Origin: Amaurobius ferox
Lineage: Eukaryota > Arthropoda > Arachnida > Araneae > Amaurobiidae
NCBI GenBank assembly: GCA_951213105.1
Contig: OX578136.1
Coordinates: forward strand, 69,609,730-69,673,729
DNA: 64,000 nucleotides
Reading direction: 5' to 3'
Shown here: one piece after another, positions 34,766 through 46,950 of the stretch
Position numbering within the stretch: position 1 is the stretch's first letter
Layout of the letters: every line of letters begins with the position of its first letter
Program-made: the position numbers and the translations under genes
The notes under the pieces: model-generated
Told to the model about the DNA's origin: nothing
The model's input: the letters and a program-made list of their open reading frames with translations, nothing else
Database searches by the model: none

Positions 34766-36865
34766 TTCAACTTTTAGCTGATTATTTAAAATCTACACAA
34801 AATGGAAACACCACATATAGTATACAAACACCAACGATTCATTGAAAGCCTAATAAGCAGTTGTGCAACCCGCCATTATTTTCCAGTCACTTCAGGAAGA
34901 TAATACTAAAACTGATTTAATGTAATAGGAAATGATAATATTACAACTAAAACGACCTTCAGTGGTAGGATGGAAACTAATCTTGGCTGGAGATCACAAA
35001 TATTTCAATGAAACGCAGAAATATATTGTTCAAAAATATAACTCAAGTAACCATGCCAACACGCTAATAATTCGTAATTTTCAAAAGTACTTCCATCTTC
35101 TGAAATCATCATTTGATGAATAATCAGACAATGTAATTTTGAGTTAATTTAATAAGGTGAATAATACTCTATAAAAGTTATACTAAAAATGCATTTGGAA
35201 GAGATTTTGGAGTAAAACGACAAACTTGAAATTATTTTGCATTTTTTAACTTCAGTTTATAAAAACTTTTACGTGATTTTCATCAGGCAGCCAGTAAGTT
35301 CATCAATAAAGAACGCACGTGTGTGTGTATATGTGTGGGGTGGACAGTGTCACGTTTCGTGGCAGTTCCGTAACGTTCTATGGATTTATGAACAAATAAT
35401 ACTAACAATCTCTGTCTAGAGTTACCTTAAATAACCTTGGTTACCGCAAGTTATATTAACTTAAATTTCTCATCTGCGAAAGTATTTTAAATACAAGAAA
35501 GTGTGATAGCAGTTAATTGATACCATTGCCTTTGCAATTAAAAGGTATACCGCCTATACCAAGTCGATCACTTTTTCAAAAAGTTATTAGTTTGCAATAG
35601 CTCTCTTGAAGTAGTATATATGACCCATATGCCCTATAAGTGACTACAACTCCGTAGCATCTTCTCAGTAATCTACAGCCCTGTATATATGCGGTGTGCG
35701 TCAGGTATGCATATAAACTAGGTGGCATACAAGTATAATTCCAACTGTTGCCAACAGGACGCCTTCAATCAATCGTCAATTGTCTCGAGAGGAGTTGTTA
35801 TTCATGACAGATGCAAAACCACACCTTTCTATTTAAAAAGTCCTAAAACTAAGCAGGCATTGTCAAAATATAATAATAATTTAACCCAAACATGATAAAA
35901 ATTATCATTTCTTTAATACGCCAAAAATGGTAAAATGCGCTGCAGAAACTTTACGATGGTGTTAAGACAGAAAGTCTGCGATCATTGTTTTCAGTATTTC
36001 ATCTTAGAACATCCCTTAAACTTCTACTTCAGCATTAAATAAATTCTTAAAAAACCTAGATCATATTTTACAAAAATCGCTTCCAAGTGTCTCGAAATAG
36101 TATTTTCGTATCGAATATCGTGCCTTTAGGGAGCTCGGATTTTCTGTTGCAGCATGTAGAATCACACACATATACGTATATTACTTTTATTATTTAAGCT
36201 AGTGCTGCGGCATTTATTCGTGCATGTAATAACCTAAAATATACCATAGTTTATTTGCCTATAGATTACACATTTTATATCATTGCTAAAATGATAAGTT
36301 TAGCTGCATTAACCATTCAAGTTTTCATTTCATAAGTAGGATCAACTTGAAAATATGCACAATTTTATTGGATATCGTGATGACGTTACGAAAGACTTAG
36401 CTTAACTCAGAGGGGATACTTAATACTTTACCTCGTATAAAACCAGATAGTTATAATATCTTAATTGTGTTCCTTCCATTAACGAAGCAACAAGGTAAAG
36501 TGGCTTTATCCCAGTAATTATTGTTTATACTATTCAGGGAATTACGTGTAGTAGACTTACCGCATTAAAAGGAGGAAACACCCCAGAAATTGTATTTTCC
36601 CAAATTAATATTCTAAATTCAAGCTTAGTATATTTCAACGGAACCCTTAAATTTGACATTAATTTTAAACTAAGGATTATTGATAGCATAACTAGTACTT
36701 TAGAAAGCAATATATTTACGTATTATGCATTTGGAAATATCACATATTTATGCAAAAATACAAAATTTCTGTCCAAAAGGACGTTATCCCTAATTACTTG
36801 ACGAAATCAAAGGCAGAAAATATCTGCGTTTCAGATTTACGCGCTTAAGATGAAGCGTATGTTTA
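34766..36865. other. No recognised gene
   Basis: AT-rich DNA with no convincing exons or repeats. The frames at 34932-35123 and 35237-35419 have no recognisable motif. Confidence 0.45.
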
Positions 36866-37000
36866 ATGAGCCGGAGACCATGTGGAGATGACGAAAACGA
36901 TGAATGCGCATTGTTGGTTTCATTTTCACAAAGTTTTAAACGTCGGAAAGTTCTTGAGTTAATTGAACGAGGAATCAGTGAACTAATCCCAAGAGGATAG
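36866..37000 (+). CDS. Small unidentified open frame (44 codons)
   Basis: An ATG at 36866 opens a 44-codon frame ending TAG at 36998-37000. It is rich in charged residues (RRPCGDDENDE, FKRRKVLELIERGISELI) and lies in a segment with more GC than its surroundings. About 40 bases upstream is a good 3' splice site (TATCTGCGTTTCAG, 36832). The exon it would start has a different open frame (IYALKMKRMFNEPETMWR then stop) overlapping this one. Either could be a last exon. No family was recognised. Confidence 0.22.
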   Translation: MSRRPCGDDENDECALLVSFSQSFKRRKVLELIERGISELIPRG

Positions 37001-37204
37001 ACAATTTCATATTAATTTGCACTTTTCAATAAATGCTTATTGTGATATTAATGCTAATTTCCAGTTCTGTAAAGACGTTTTTTTAGAAGGCATTTTACAA
37101 AAATGTCAAAGAAAAGTGTGTAAATATACAATATTGAAGTTTACATATGCTTTAAAATTACATAGTTTATTAAAAAGAATTACTGATAAAGAAAAAGTTA
37201 GTGG

Positions 37205-37917
37205 CAATGTATAGAGGGTTTAGAAAGTAAGTTACTATGTATAGAAAGTTTAGAAAGAGACTATGTATAGAAAGTTCAGAAAGTGACTATGTATAGAAAG
37301 TTTAGAAAGTAAGTGACTGTGTATAGAAAGTTTAGAAAGTAAGTGATTATGTATAGAAAGTTTAGAAAGTAAGTGACTATGTATAGAAAGTTTAGAAAGT
37401 AAGTGATTATGTATAGAAAGTTTAGAAAGTAAGTGACTATGTATAGAAAGTTTATAAAGTAAGTGACTATGTATAGAAAGTTTAGAAAGTAAGTGACTGT
37501 GTATAGAAAGTTTAGTAAGTGACTATGTATAGAAAGTTTAGAAACTAAGTGACTATGTATAGAAAGTTTATAAAGTAAGTGACTATGTATAGAAAGTTTA
37601 TAAAGTAAGTGACTATGTATAAAAAGTTTATAAAGTAAGTGACTATGTATAGAAAGTTTATAAAGTAAGTGACTACGTATAGAAAGTTTAGGTAATAAGT
37701 GACTATGTATAGAAAGTTTAGTAAGTGACTATGTATAGAAAGTTTAGCAAGTAATTGTCTATGTAGAGAAAGTTTTGAAAGTAAGTGACTATGCATAGAA
37801 AGTTATAGTAAGTGACTATGCCTAGAAAGTTTAGAAAGTAAGTGACTGTGTATACAAAGTTTAGAAAGTAAGTGACTATGTACAGAAAGTTTAGTAAGTA
37901 AGTGACTATGTATAAAG
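37205..37917. repeat. 30-bp minisatellite, about 24 units
   Basis: The unit is GACTATGTATAGAAAGTTTAGAAAGTAAGT with single-base variants (TTTATAAAG, GACTGTG, GATTATG). Some units are shortened to about 26 bases (GTTTAGTAAGTGA). Because 30 is a multiple of three, the minus strand reads as a stop-free chain of a 10-residue repeat (FLYIVTYFIN). The frame changes at the short units, so it is not a protein repeat. Confidence 0.95.
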
Positions 37918-38135
37918 TAATGTTATTGCAAAATTTAGAGTAACAAATTTTTAATTTTATTTTCATATACTCTTTAAAGGTCTTGGTTGTTGAGTTAACT
38001 AAATGAGAAAACTAAAAATTCTCACTCAGAGTGAGTAGTAATTTTATTTTATTTTTTGCTTTTCCTCAAATGTTTATTGCAGTAGAAATGTATTAGCATA
38101 CATCTTTGGAAATTCATACAAAACGAATTATTAGT

Positions 38136-38285
38136 ATGGAAGATCCGAGCAAGTTGATACAGAGGAGGTTGATGCAGTGCAAGTTGCAAAGTACAAAAAT
38201 GCACAATGCTGTGTCTGAGGAATGGGAGAATACTTTCATTTATGCCTTCAGCCTTAATACGTCTTATGTGATATGGTTTTACTAA
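38136..38285 (+). CDS. Small unidentified open frame (49 codons)
   Basis: An ATG at 38136 with G at +4 opens 49 codons to a TAA at 38283-38285. The peptide starts MEDPSKLIQRRLMQCKLQ and contains SEEWENTFIYAF. Composition is protein-like and more GC-rich than its surroundings. No homology is recognised and there is no supporting promoter or splice structure. Chance is a real possibility. Confidence 0.17.
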   Translation: MEDPSKLIQRRLMQCKLQSTKMHNAVSEEWENTFIYAFSLNTSYVIWFY

Positions 38286-38852
38286 GTGAAAGTCGTTTAA
38301 TCAAAATTAAATTTGACGTTTATAAGTAAACATTTGTATCTCATGGACATAAACTTTTTAACATTCTGTCTTAAAAGCTTCAAAGAAACTTAATTGCAAA
38401 ATAATGTCCTTTTTGAGTATATTCGTCTACTCTTTTTCTAAATACCGTAGCTAAAATGTTATGTGGAGCTAAAGATATGTGAAATACTGATAAAATTGGT
38501 ATTCAAGCTATTCTTAGACATGGAATTGTTGTGGGAAAAAATAGAGCATAACGTGTGAAAGCAAACATTAGCAGAAAATAGTTCTCCGGTGACCGTGGTT
38601 ACTGCAGTATTCCATAAATCTAATTTAGCCACTACTGAGGGCATTTCATTTAAAGTTTAACCGTCACAAACTAGCTCGAAGACTGGGCCACAGTTTCTCG
38701 TTTATATTAAGCACTTCCATAGTCATATCAAGTCAGCTAAATGTAACTGTTGTCGACTTCATCTAGACTATAAAGATTTCCAACTATCTTCAGATATTTT
38801 GTTATTTTGTATCTCTGAAAACTTTCAAACAAATAGGGAACTCTTCTGGCCA

Positions 38853-38947
38853 CTCTCACTCTCTCTCTATCTCCTCTTCCTCCCCTCTCTCCTCCCTCCC
38901 ATCTCTCTCCATCCCCCCTCTTTCCTCTCTCTCCCCACTCTTTTCCT
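38853..38947. repeat. Polypyrimidine (CT-rich) tract
   Basis: About 95 bases almost free of G and low in A on the plus strand (CTCTCTCTCTATCTCCTCTTCC and onward). It is a homopurine-homopyrimidine low-complexity tract. The minus-strand frame rich in Glu, Arg and Gly is an artefact. Confidence 0.93.
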
Positions 38948-39920
38948 GCATAAAAAGAGGTAATGTTTTGGTATTTAATGCATTAGAAACATGAATTGAG
39001 CACTTTATTGAATATTGCACAAAAGAAGCATAATACGAAAAAATAGTTTTAAAATAATATTTTGTTTTCATATAATATACATATTACATTATATAGAGTT
39101 CCCTCACAAGTCTTTAAGTATTTTTTAACATTCGATTAAAGTTCAATTAAAGTTCGATAACGTTCGATTAACAGATCGAATATGCGCTGTTGATTGAAAA
39201 TGTTTGCAGCACGTCTAGCGGCGATTTGAAGAATTTAATATTCCCATCTCGAAAATGAAGCAATGCAGGTGGAAATTTGTTTACTTCTTAATGAAAAAAA
39301 TTAAAAAATTGTTTTGATAGCATAACTTTTGCAAGTTTTTTTTTTAATATTAAATGTTTCTCTGAAATTTCAGTGCTTATTTTCTTATTTGGAATTTGAC
39401 ACTTTCTTATTAGGAACTAGCCGCCTAATTGAAAATTGATTTGTAAAGTGAATTTATTCTAATGTTTGTGAACTGTGAGGTTCTGAGGATTTCTGTACCT
39501 GTAATCCTAGGAAAGGGATGCCGTTGACGTGTACTCACAACCTGGTTCAGCTGCTCCTATGTTTTTTTATAGAGGTATGCTCCTCTATTTTTTGTTTTAC
39601 ATAAATGAAATTGCATCCGTTTGTCTGCATTTTTAGTATTGCATCGCAAATGACATGAAAGTATTTTTGACGCTGATAATGTTGAATGTGAATTTAGTAT
39701 TTAAGAAATAACGATGCTGCTTTAACGATGCTGCTCAGAGTAAAAAAGTTTTTTTCAAAGATTATCCCCACCACCATCCGATGCATAAATGCACCGCGAC
39801 AATCTCCATAACTTTCTTTTTATTTATTTTTTTATTTCGTTAGTGTTTAAGTTTTTTCATTGTGGTCCCAACCACCACACGATGTAAACAATATATGGCC
39901 ACAATTCAATCCAGCATAAT
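38948..39920. other. No recognised gene
   Basis: AT-rich DNA. A small direct repeat, AAGTTCGATTA / GTTCGATAACGTTCGATTAA, occurs at 39130-39175. Confidence 0.45.
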
Positions 39921-40050
39921 GAGACAAAAACCTTATAAAGAGCAAACACTAATTTGGTTTTTAATTGTCATTAGGAGATAAACCGTACAAAAAACAAACA
40001 CTTATTCGGTTTTTAATTGCCCCTAGGCCAAAAACCGTATAAAAAGCATT
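39921..40050. repeat. Tandem repeat of about 54 bp, 2.5 units
   Basis: The unit begins AAAACCGTAYAAAAARCAAACACT and ends GGTTTTTAATTGYCMYTAGG. Three successive starts lie near 39928, 39979 and 40030. Confidence 0.8.
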
Positions 40051-40059
40051 CACTGACAT

Positions 40060-40715
40060 TTGCAATGTGACGTCAGAACCTTGACGTCATAACCTCGCAC
40101 ACCTCTCCTCCACCATAGAAAGACCGTGCGTCTGCGCGCGCATGTGGAGGAAAAATCGATCGCTTATTTCGCGGTTTGCTGAGAAATTGAATATCATTAC
40201 TTCCTTAATGTCGGTGCGGCTACTTTTTCTTATTTCTTGACCAGATTTGGCTTGTAAGAAAGCCTGTTCCTTGAGCTTTCTAAAAATGTTAATTATAAGT
40301 CGAAATTATCGGTACTTTTTCCGACGCGAGGATTTAAAAACGAAAGATCGTTTTTTTTTGAGCCGAAAGTGACTTTGGTTTTAAAATCTTTAAAAAATAT
40401 TAGAATTTGTCCTTGAGATTTCAAATTGATATACTTTTACTCGCAATTGTCTGCTCTTTCTGGTCGTGTGATTTGTTTTTTTCTACGTCGTCCGGATGGT
40501 GGAGAAAAAAGGGGGGAAAATGCGAATAAAAGTCCGAAATCGCATAAAACATTAAATAACAAAAAAAAAATAATTCAAATTTTAAAAATCGTTTTTCACG
40601 TGTCACCTCCCCTCCCCCCGGGTCTCCGATTGCCAAATTTCGTAGCTCTATTGCTGAGCCTATAGTGTATAAGACAGACATACACAGAGACAGACATTGC
40701 CTTTTATTATATAGA
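40060..40715 (-). mobile_element. Helitron-like 5' end with GC-richer body
   Basis: Read on the minus strand, the segment begins TCTATATAATAAAAGGCAAT followed by GTCTGTCTCTGTGTATGTCT. This resembles the TCTATATAAATAAAA...GTCTGTTTGTTTGTC start of the Helitron-like element at 48370. The body then carries GC-rich pieces (GGGGGGAGGGGAGG, CCTCCACATGCGCGCGCAGA) unlike the flanks. No 3' hairpin and CTAG end was identified, so the far boundary is arbitrary. Confidence 0.35.
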
Positions 40716-41146
40716 TTGAGAAGCTGTGTTAATTTGAACCTGTTTGGTAGTCGGTCAGTATATCAGTCAATCCATCAGCCACATTCTATAATATGTATAC
40801 AGTGATACGGTGTGAGAAAGTAAAAACGAGAATTTAAACAAAATTTTTACTGTCTGTCAATTTAAAAAATTCGTTTGAACTAATTGTCAAACCCGGCATT
40901 TGATGGGGTGTATAAGCTTTAAGCAAAATAATCCCCCCCCCCCATCTGCACTCTGAAGCACTAACACGCATAAAAGTCCCAGACACATACATCTCCCTAT
41001 TGACATTATAAATAACTATACAATCATTAATAAAGCATGATTAATATACAACGCTCTTACAAAATATAGTTGTATTAAAAAACCCTAACAAACGAATATA
41101 AGCAGTAAATCCTTCTAAATATTGAATCAATTATATGAATCAAGTA

Positions 41147-41250
41147 CTCGGTTTTATAATGTATTATTCCTGGAAAGCAACATAATTTATAAAAAAATTA
41201 ATAAATGTATCATATATTTTAAAAGAGGAATAATACATTATAAAACCGAG
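41147..41250. repeat. Perfect 25-bp inverted repeat (hairpin)
   Basis: The arms at 41147-41171 and 41226-41250 are exact reverse complements (CTCGGTTTTATAATG... and ...CATTATAAAACCGAG) separated by 54 AT-rich bases. The arms are diverged from anything else noted here, so their perfect match suggests recent origin or selection for pairing. It could be a tiny MITE. Confidence 0.9.
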
Positions 41251-43009
41251 ACATAGAAGTATCAACAACTTTGCAGCGTCTTCCTCAAGTCGCCAAATTA
41301 CCGACATTTCTTAAAATGTTTCGCCAAGTTCGGCAAATGTATCGCTAAAAGTGCAAGGCAAACATATACAATGGCTGTTCTTTTGTATATTTTAATTAAT
41401 AAAATATTGCTACCTAATAATTTATTAAATAAAGTTACCGCATTTAACAAACCCACATTTTCTTTCATTTATTATGCCATTTGCACTAATTGCTGCAGAC
41501 TCCAAACCAAAAAAAAATCGCTGATTTCACACAAATGACTAGATCCATATTCTCGTGAAATTTCGCGTAATGAAAGATATAAAGTGATTTGTGTCATCTA
41601 TTTCTGGGAAAAAACCTTTTTTTTCTGTTTCTCATATAATGTGCCTGGCGAACGGAAATGCCAAATTGTTCCCAATTAAGTTCTTTTGAACGAATAAAAT
41701 TAACGTTTAAAAGAAGGAAATGTACTTTCTCTTAGTGAAAGAAATGGTCATTAAATAGAACGATTTATAAATTCCTGATGCTATTTTAAACTTACATTAA
41801 TTACTTGAAATTATTTTAAACTTTGTGTTAATTCAAATAACGTTGCGATTAAGGTTTCCTCGTCAATGAGATGGAACTGTAATTTATGGAGTTGTTTCTA
41901 TAAAATGAATTAAATTTCAAAATGTTCATAAAAGTTTAGAATATAATTAAAGAACATTTAAATTTTTAATTAAGACACGTACAAGTTTACTATTTACAAA
42001 TAAATCGATATACTAGGGTTTTAATTGATTACTTGAAGCTAGAGTTGAATTCTCATAGCTGCTTATATTTGGACGTAATCTGATTAACTAATATTATCAT
42101 TGTAAACTCTCAAGATAACTATCACTTATTAGGTCAAATTCCTATATTTCCTATACTCCTATATTATCTATATTCCTACATTTATTATATTAATATATTT
42201 TCCATATTCATATATTTTCTATATTACTATATTTCCAAATCATATATCCCTTGCTTACCAATTCCTATATTTCCCTGGTTACCAGTTCCTATATTTCCAC
42301 AACCATTAATTATAACCGTTAACCGTATACTTCTAATTACAAAGACATTTCAAATTAGGTAGCAATTTAGTTTATAACAGTTTCCAATCCAGAAACATAT
42401 ATTTGTCTGACAAATACGAAATCTTACTTATTATAAAGCATTTCAATTCAGCATTTTAAATTAGCTAAAAACTCTTCATACATCAACATATAATACTAGA
42501 AAAAATCAATTTTTATGAGCAAAATTTAATGGCGTATTGAATTTTATGACTTAAATAACTTTTTTCACGTCTGCCAATCCACCATTTCGGGTTAGTGTTG
42601 AGGGGTCGTAAAAATGAATATTAAACATTTCAGGTTATTTGTTTCACATTTTATATAATTGTATATTTTTAGAGAATCGGGGTATCTCAGAGTATCAACA
42701 GACACCTAAAATGTTGCCTTTAAGATTTTAAGGGATTTTATAAACAAATATATATATTGCGCAATTCAATGTGTATATATTCCAGAAATTTTCAGCAAAA
42801 ACTGTCGCATATTTGAGCTGCTACATCTCGAAATATTTACTTGTAAAATAATCGAAGTTTTCTTAGTTGTATATGTTGATGTATGAATAAATTTTTAGTA
42901 ATAAGAGAATTTTGCAATGAGGGCCAGTGTAAAAAAGTAAGATACGGTATTATTTAATCAATTACGTTTCTCGACATCAAACGGTTTCAAATTAAATTGT
43001 TACATTTTT
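41251..43009. other. No recognised gene; low-complexity patch
   Basis: 41270-41350 has CGCCAA...GACATTTC phrases reminiscent of the family B interior. 42139-42300 is a degenerate array of TTCCTATAT-like units. The remainder is AT-rich without coding signal. Confidence 0.45.
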
Positions 43010-44380
43010 TATATACTAGGAGGCCTTGCCTTCTGATCGATACTCTCGTCAACCCCCGTGACTCGCTTCGTGATCACTTTAGTGCTACCTGTTACTCAGG
43101 CGTAATACGCCCGTTGAAACTGGCGTCATATCCTCGCTGGACTACACCCCCTAATCATTGCCAACCCCCGTAACTCGTCAACTGTCAACCCCTGTAACTC
43201 GCTTAGCAAGTCGGAAGGCTTTGCCTCCGACTCGCTAACGCTCCCTGAATTCGCCTCGTAAGCATTTTAGTGTCACCTGATAAGCAGGCGTAATACGACC
43301 GTTAGAGTAAGCGTAATATACTCGTTGGAATCCGCTCGCCAAACCCTGTAACCCACACCACAAGGGGAAAGGTTTCGCTTCCTACTTTCTAACGCTCGCT
43401 GAGATCGCTTCGGGAGCATTTTAGTACGCCTGCTAAGCAGGCGTATTAAGCCCTTTAGACACCGTCCTTTATTAATTGACACTCACTAGCCCTGAACGTC
43501 TCATCGCGAGCTATTTCGAGCTACTGGCGTTTATATCCCTTGCTCGCTACTCTCGCCAGCACCGGTGACTAGCTTCGCCTTCTATTCGCTAACGCTCGTC
43601 GAGCTTTCTTCGAGAGCAGAATAGTGTCACTTTTTACGCAGGTGTAATGTGCCCCCGTCCTGTTCCGCTACTCTAGCTGAGTTCGCTTCGCGATCACTTT
43701 AATTCCCCCTACTATGCCGGCGTAATATGCCCTGTTACGCTAGCCAACCCCCGTAAATCGCTAGCGCTCGCTTCACCAGCATTTTAGTGTCACTTGCTAC
43801 ACATAGATGTAATACGCCCGTTAGGAAGACGTCCCTTATTAATTGACATTCACCAGCCCTGTAACTCGCTTCACGAGCTATTTCAACCTAGCCGGCTCAC
43901 ACGACCACTTGCATGTCCTGTTCTCACTGGCGCTATTGCCCCTTGCTCGCTACGCTCGCCAGCACCCTCCGACTTGCTTCACGAGTCGTTAAGCTCTCCC
44001 TCCTACTCGCAAACTCTTGCTGAGTTCGCTTCGCTAGCATTTTATTACCACCTGTTGTGGGGACCTTTTCTGTTGGGATCCACCACTATGTCCCTGTTAG
44101 GGACGGTACCCCTGTTTTTTTTTTTTTTTCGCGGCCCAGACCCGAGGGCTCGCCAAGAATATGGCCGAGCATCTTAAATCAGTAGGTATCCCTGTTTTGA
44201 ACTTTCCCTCGTTAGCTGACATTCTTCAGCCCTGGAGCTCTTTCAACCCGGCTGGCGCACATGGCCGCCATCGACCTGTGCTCGCTGAAACTCGCCACTC
44301 TCCATTCTTGATGCTCATTAATCGGAGCTCACCGCAGGTGTAATGCAACTGTTGGTACTTCGACCCTTTATTAGCTGTCT
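43010..44380. repeat. GC-richer degenerate repeat array
   Basis: The base composition shifts sharply from the AT-rich flanks. Recurring phrases are GTAACTCGCTT, CTCGCTACGCTCGCCAGCAC, GAGTTCGCTTCG.GAGCA, CATTTTAGTGTCACCTG and GCAGGCGTAATACGCCCGTT. The CATTTTAGT-type phrase occurs near 43075, 43264, 43416, 43615, 43781 and 44036 at irregular spacing. Many phrases are themselves short inverted repeats (GCTTCGCGAGC). The open frames at 43794-44177 and 44161-44343 follow the repeat and have no recognisable domain. Origin is unknown. Confidence 0.6.
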
Positions 44381-44705
44381 TTGAAATTAAGTCATTTTGA
44401 GAAGAAATTCATCAAGCTTGTGTTCACAGCTCGTTACCCTCGTTTCTTGAGTTGGGAGGCATCGTCTCCTATGTCCTGGCACTTGTGGAGCCTGCATAGC
44501 AATCTATGTCGTGCCGGCTGCTTTTAAGAACGATTGCTTATTGTATTTTAAGAAAACGGCAAAATTTCAAAAACGCATGTTTTGCCATTTGTTCGTAATA
44601 TAGTGACATAATATCATATTATCTTTTCAGTATAGAAAAATTTAAAACAATGAAACATATAATTGTTGTGAAATATAGCAATTAAATTATATTGTTCAAT
44701 ATTTT

Positions 44706-45210
44706 CAAATCAAAAGAAGAAAATTTTGCATAAAAGTTTACATATGTTTACATAAAAGTTGACATATTTTACATAAGTGCATAACAATTTGAATAACTCA
44801 TTAACTAAATCGAAATTTTAAAAAATGGCTCAGTCCTACAAAACTTCAACTATGTCCACCAACTATGTCTACCAACTATGTCCACTAAATATGTCTACCA
44901 ACTATGTCCATTTAACTATGCCCACCAACTATGTCCATTTAACTATGCCCACCAACTATGTCCATTCAAATCAAAAGAAGAAAATTTTGCATAAAAGTTT
45001 ACATATGTTTACATAAAAATTGACATATTTTACATAAGTGCATAACAATTTGAATAACTCATTAACTAAATCGAAATTTTAAAAAATGGCTCAGTCCTAC
45101 AAAACTTCAACTATGTCCACCAAATATGTCTACCAACTATGTCCACCAAATATGTCTACCAACTATGTCCATTTAACTATGCCCACCAAGTATGTCCATT
45201 CAACTATTTC
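44706..45210. repeat. 261-bp tandem duplication with TATGTCC units
   Basis: 44706-44966 is repeated from 44967 onward with few changes (CAAATCAAAAGAAG... through AAAAATGGCTCAGTCC). Each copy ends in a run of ACCAACTATGTCCA-type units with a 27-bp period (ACCAACTATGTCCATTTAAC...). The 63-codon frame at 44825-45016 is built from these units and is not a gene. Confidence 0.9.
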
Positions 45211-45689
45211 CACCAAAATGCAAGTTCTTGCTAATGCTAGTTTTACATAACTCGAACTCGCAGTTCAAAAACTCTTCCTTTGACTTTTTGCCATAAATGT
45301 TTACTAAACTAAATTTTAAATAAAAAAACTGTTTATAATAGTGTGTTTCCCTCATATCTATCAAATTTCATACTTTTGTATGCTATACATTTTGCGCTAC
45401 ATGACAGAGCAATTTCAGAAACGCAAAATTTGTCAAACAGTGTCGGTGTCGGCAGCGTCAGCAGCGGCGTCAGCTACTTTCTTAGAGATACTTTTGTAAT
45501 TGGAAGTATATATATAGAGTGGCTCCCAAAAGTGTTCGTACATTTAAAAAGTTTATAGAATAGCTCTGTCGCCTGGAATTGAATTCGAATATAAAGTTTA
45601 ATATTTTTTCATATCATTTCCAGGTGATTCTGAATAAAACTTAACATTTTTTAAAATTTTGATCATTTTTAACACTTTACAACATAGTT

Positions 45690-46742
45690 GAAAAGTGTTT
45701 ATGACATTGCTCACTCTGTCTGTCTGTCTGACTGTCCGTTAGCACGATAACTGTCGTAAAAATAACTTTATCAAAATGAAATTTTGCTATATTGTTCAGG
45801 CGGTCTGTGGGACCTATGGGAATACAAAAAAATTTTCTGCAAAATATATTTAGCAGTTTTTTTAAATAAAAATTAAAAAAATGATTACACCCTTTATATG
45901 AAGAGATCACGTGACAATTATATGAAAACATCACGTGACCCACTTCAAAATAAAATATGGCATCCATCTTGTGTCAAAATCGTGATTTTTAAAGTTCCTT
46001 TTAATTTATATTTAGTGTTGTATCTGTCCTAAAACTACTTTATTTTTGCTTAAATTATGTGCATCTACATTGTGAAACAACACAATTACTATATATTTGA
46101 GTTTAAATGATCATCAAATTTTGATTATTTCTACAACGAAGCCTAATTTTTACTTATAGAGATGTAAACCCCAATAGATATAGAATTAGTTGTATAAGAA
46201 TTGCTGCATTTCTTTAACGCAAAATTATTTAGCTTATGGAGTCTGCATTATAGCTGTTATGAATGAAACATTAATTGATTTTACATAGAGATGCAGACGA
46301 TTTTTTCGATGAAGTTTTAGGTATAGAGTTAAATTACTTGTACCTCCATGGTTTTAAGTTTTTAAATAAAATACATTTTAAATAAAATAATTTATATTTC
46401 GATGGCGTCATTTGAATAAAGTTCATTTATCTTCGATACAATTTTCAAATATAATAAATTATTGCAGTATTATGATAATATTAAAACTATTACCGAGGAA
46501 TCTATCGCATTTTAGAGATGTTTAAACCAGACAATTTTTATTTCGATGCCTTCATTTGAATATGGTTCATTTTTTTCGTTGGTTCATGTTTTTAGTTTTC
46601 AAATATAATAAATTAATATAGTATTGTGATAATTTTAAAAATATTACCGAGGAATCTATCTCATTTTACATATATATAAATAAAATTGCATCGAATTTGG
46701 AAATTGTTTCATTATCAATGCTTTATGCATGATTAATCGTTA
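45690..46742 (+). repeat. Dispersed repeat family C, copy 1, nested in the Tc1 element
   Basis: It matches the reverse complement of 49355-50515 nearly throughout and the right half of 33776-34765. Landmarks are GTTAGCACGATAACTGTCGTAAA, GACCTATGGGAAT, GGCATCCATCTTG, TGTGCATCTACATT, ATGATCATCAAATTTTGATT and the end TTTATGCATGATTAATC. The right half holds two units of about 150 bp (ATTTCGATGGCGTCATTTGAATA ... ACCGAGGAATCTATCGCATTTTA). Two ATCACGTGAC motifs occur near 45906 and 45931. Confidence 0.8.
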
Positions 46743-46950
46743 TTATTTTTTATGAAAATGAAAATGCAAGGAATCAGAGAAAGAACACGTAACAAAAATG
46801 GTCGTACACCGAAACATTTTCGGATAAATTCATAAATAAAATTATTGTCTGTCGCTTTTTTTCCTATTTTTGCATTGTGTGAAATTTAAAAAAACGCTTG
46901 GCTTTAATCTCTGCTTGCTTACTTCGTAATATTTATAGCATTATGTAAAA

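Noticed and set aside
37205..37917. Possible CRISPR array
   Set aside because: The repeats are contiguous without unique spacers, and the genome is eukaryotic.
37545..37966. Minus-strand frames of 82-83 codons with a 10-residue repeat
   Set aside because: They follow the 30-bp minisatellite and shift frame at short units, and there is no signal peptide, domain or splice support.
38856..39071. Glu/Arg/Gly-rich minus-strand frame
   Set aside because: It is a product of the polypyrimidine tract.
43794..44343. A 127-codon frame and a 60-codon frame in the GC-rich array
   Set aside because: Their sequence is made of the array's repeated phrases, and there is a long T run inside the first frame. 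No domain is visible.
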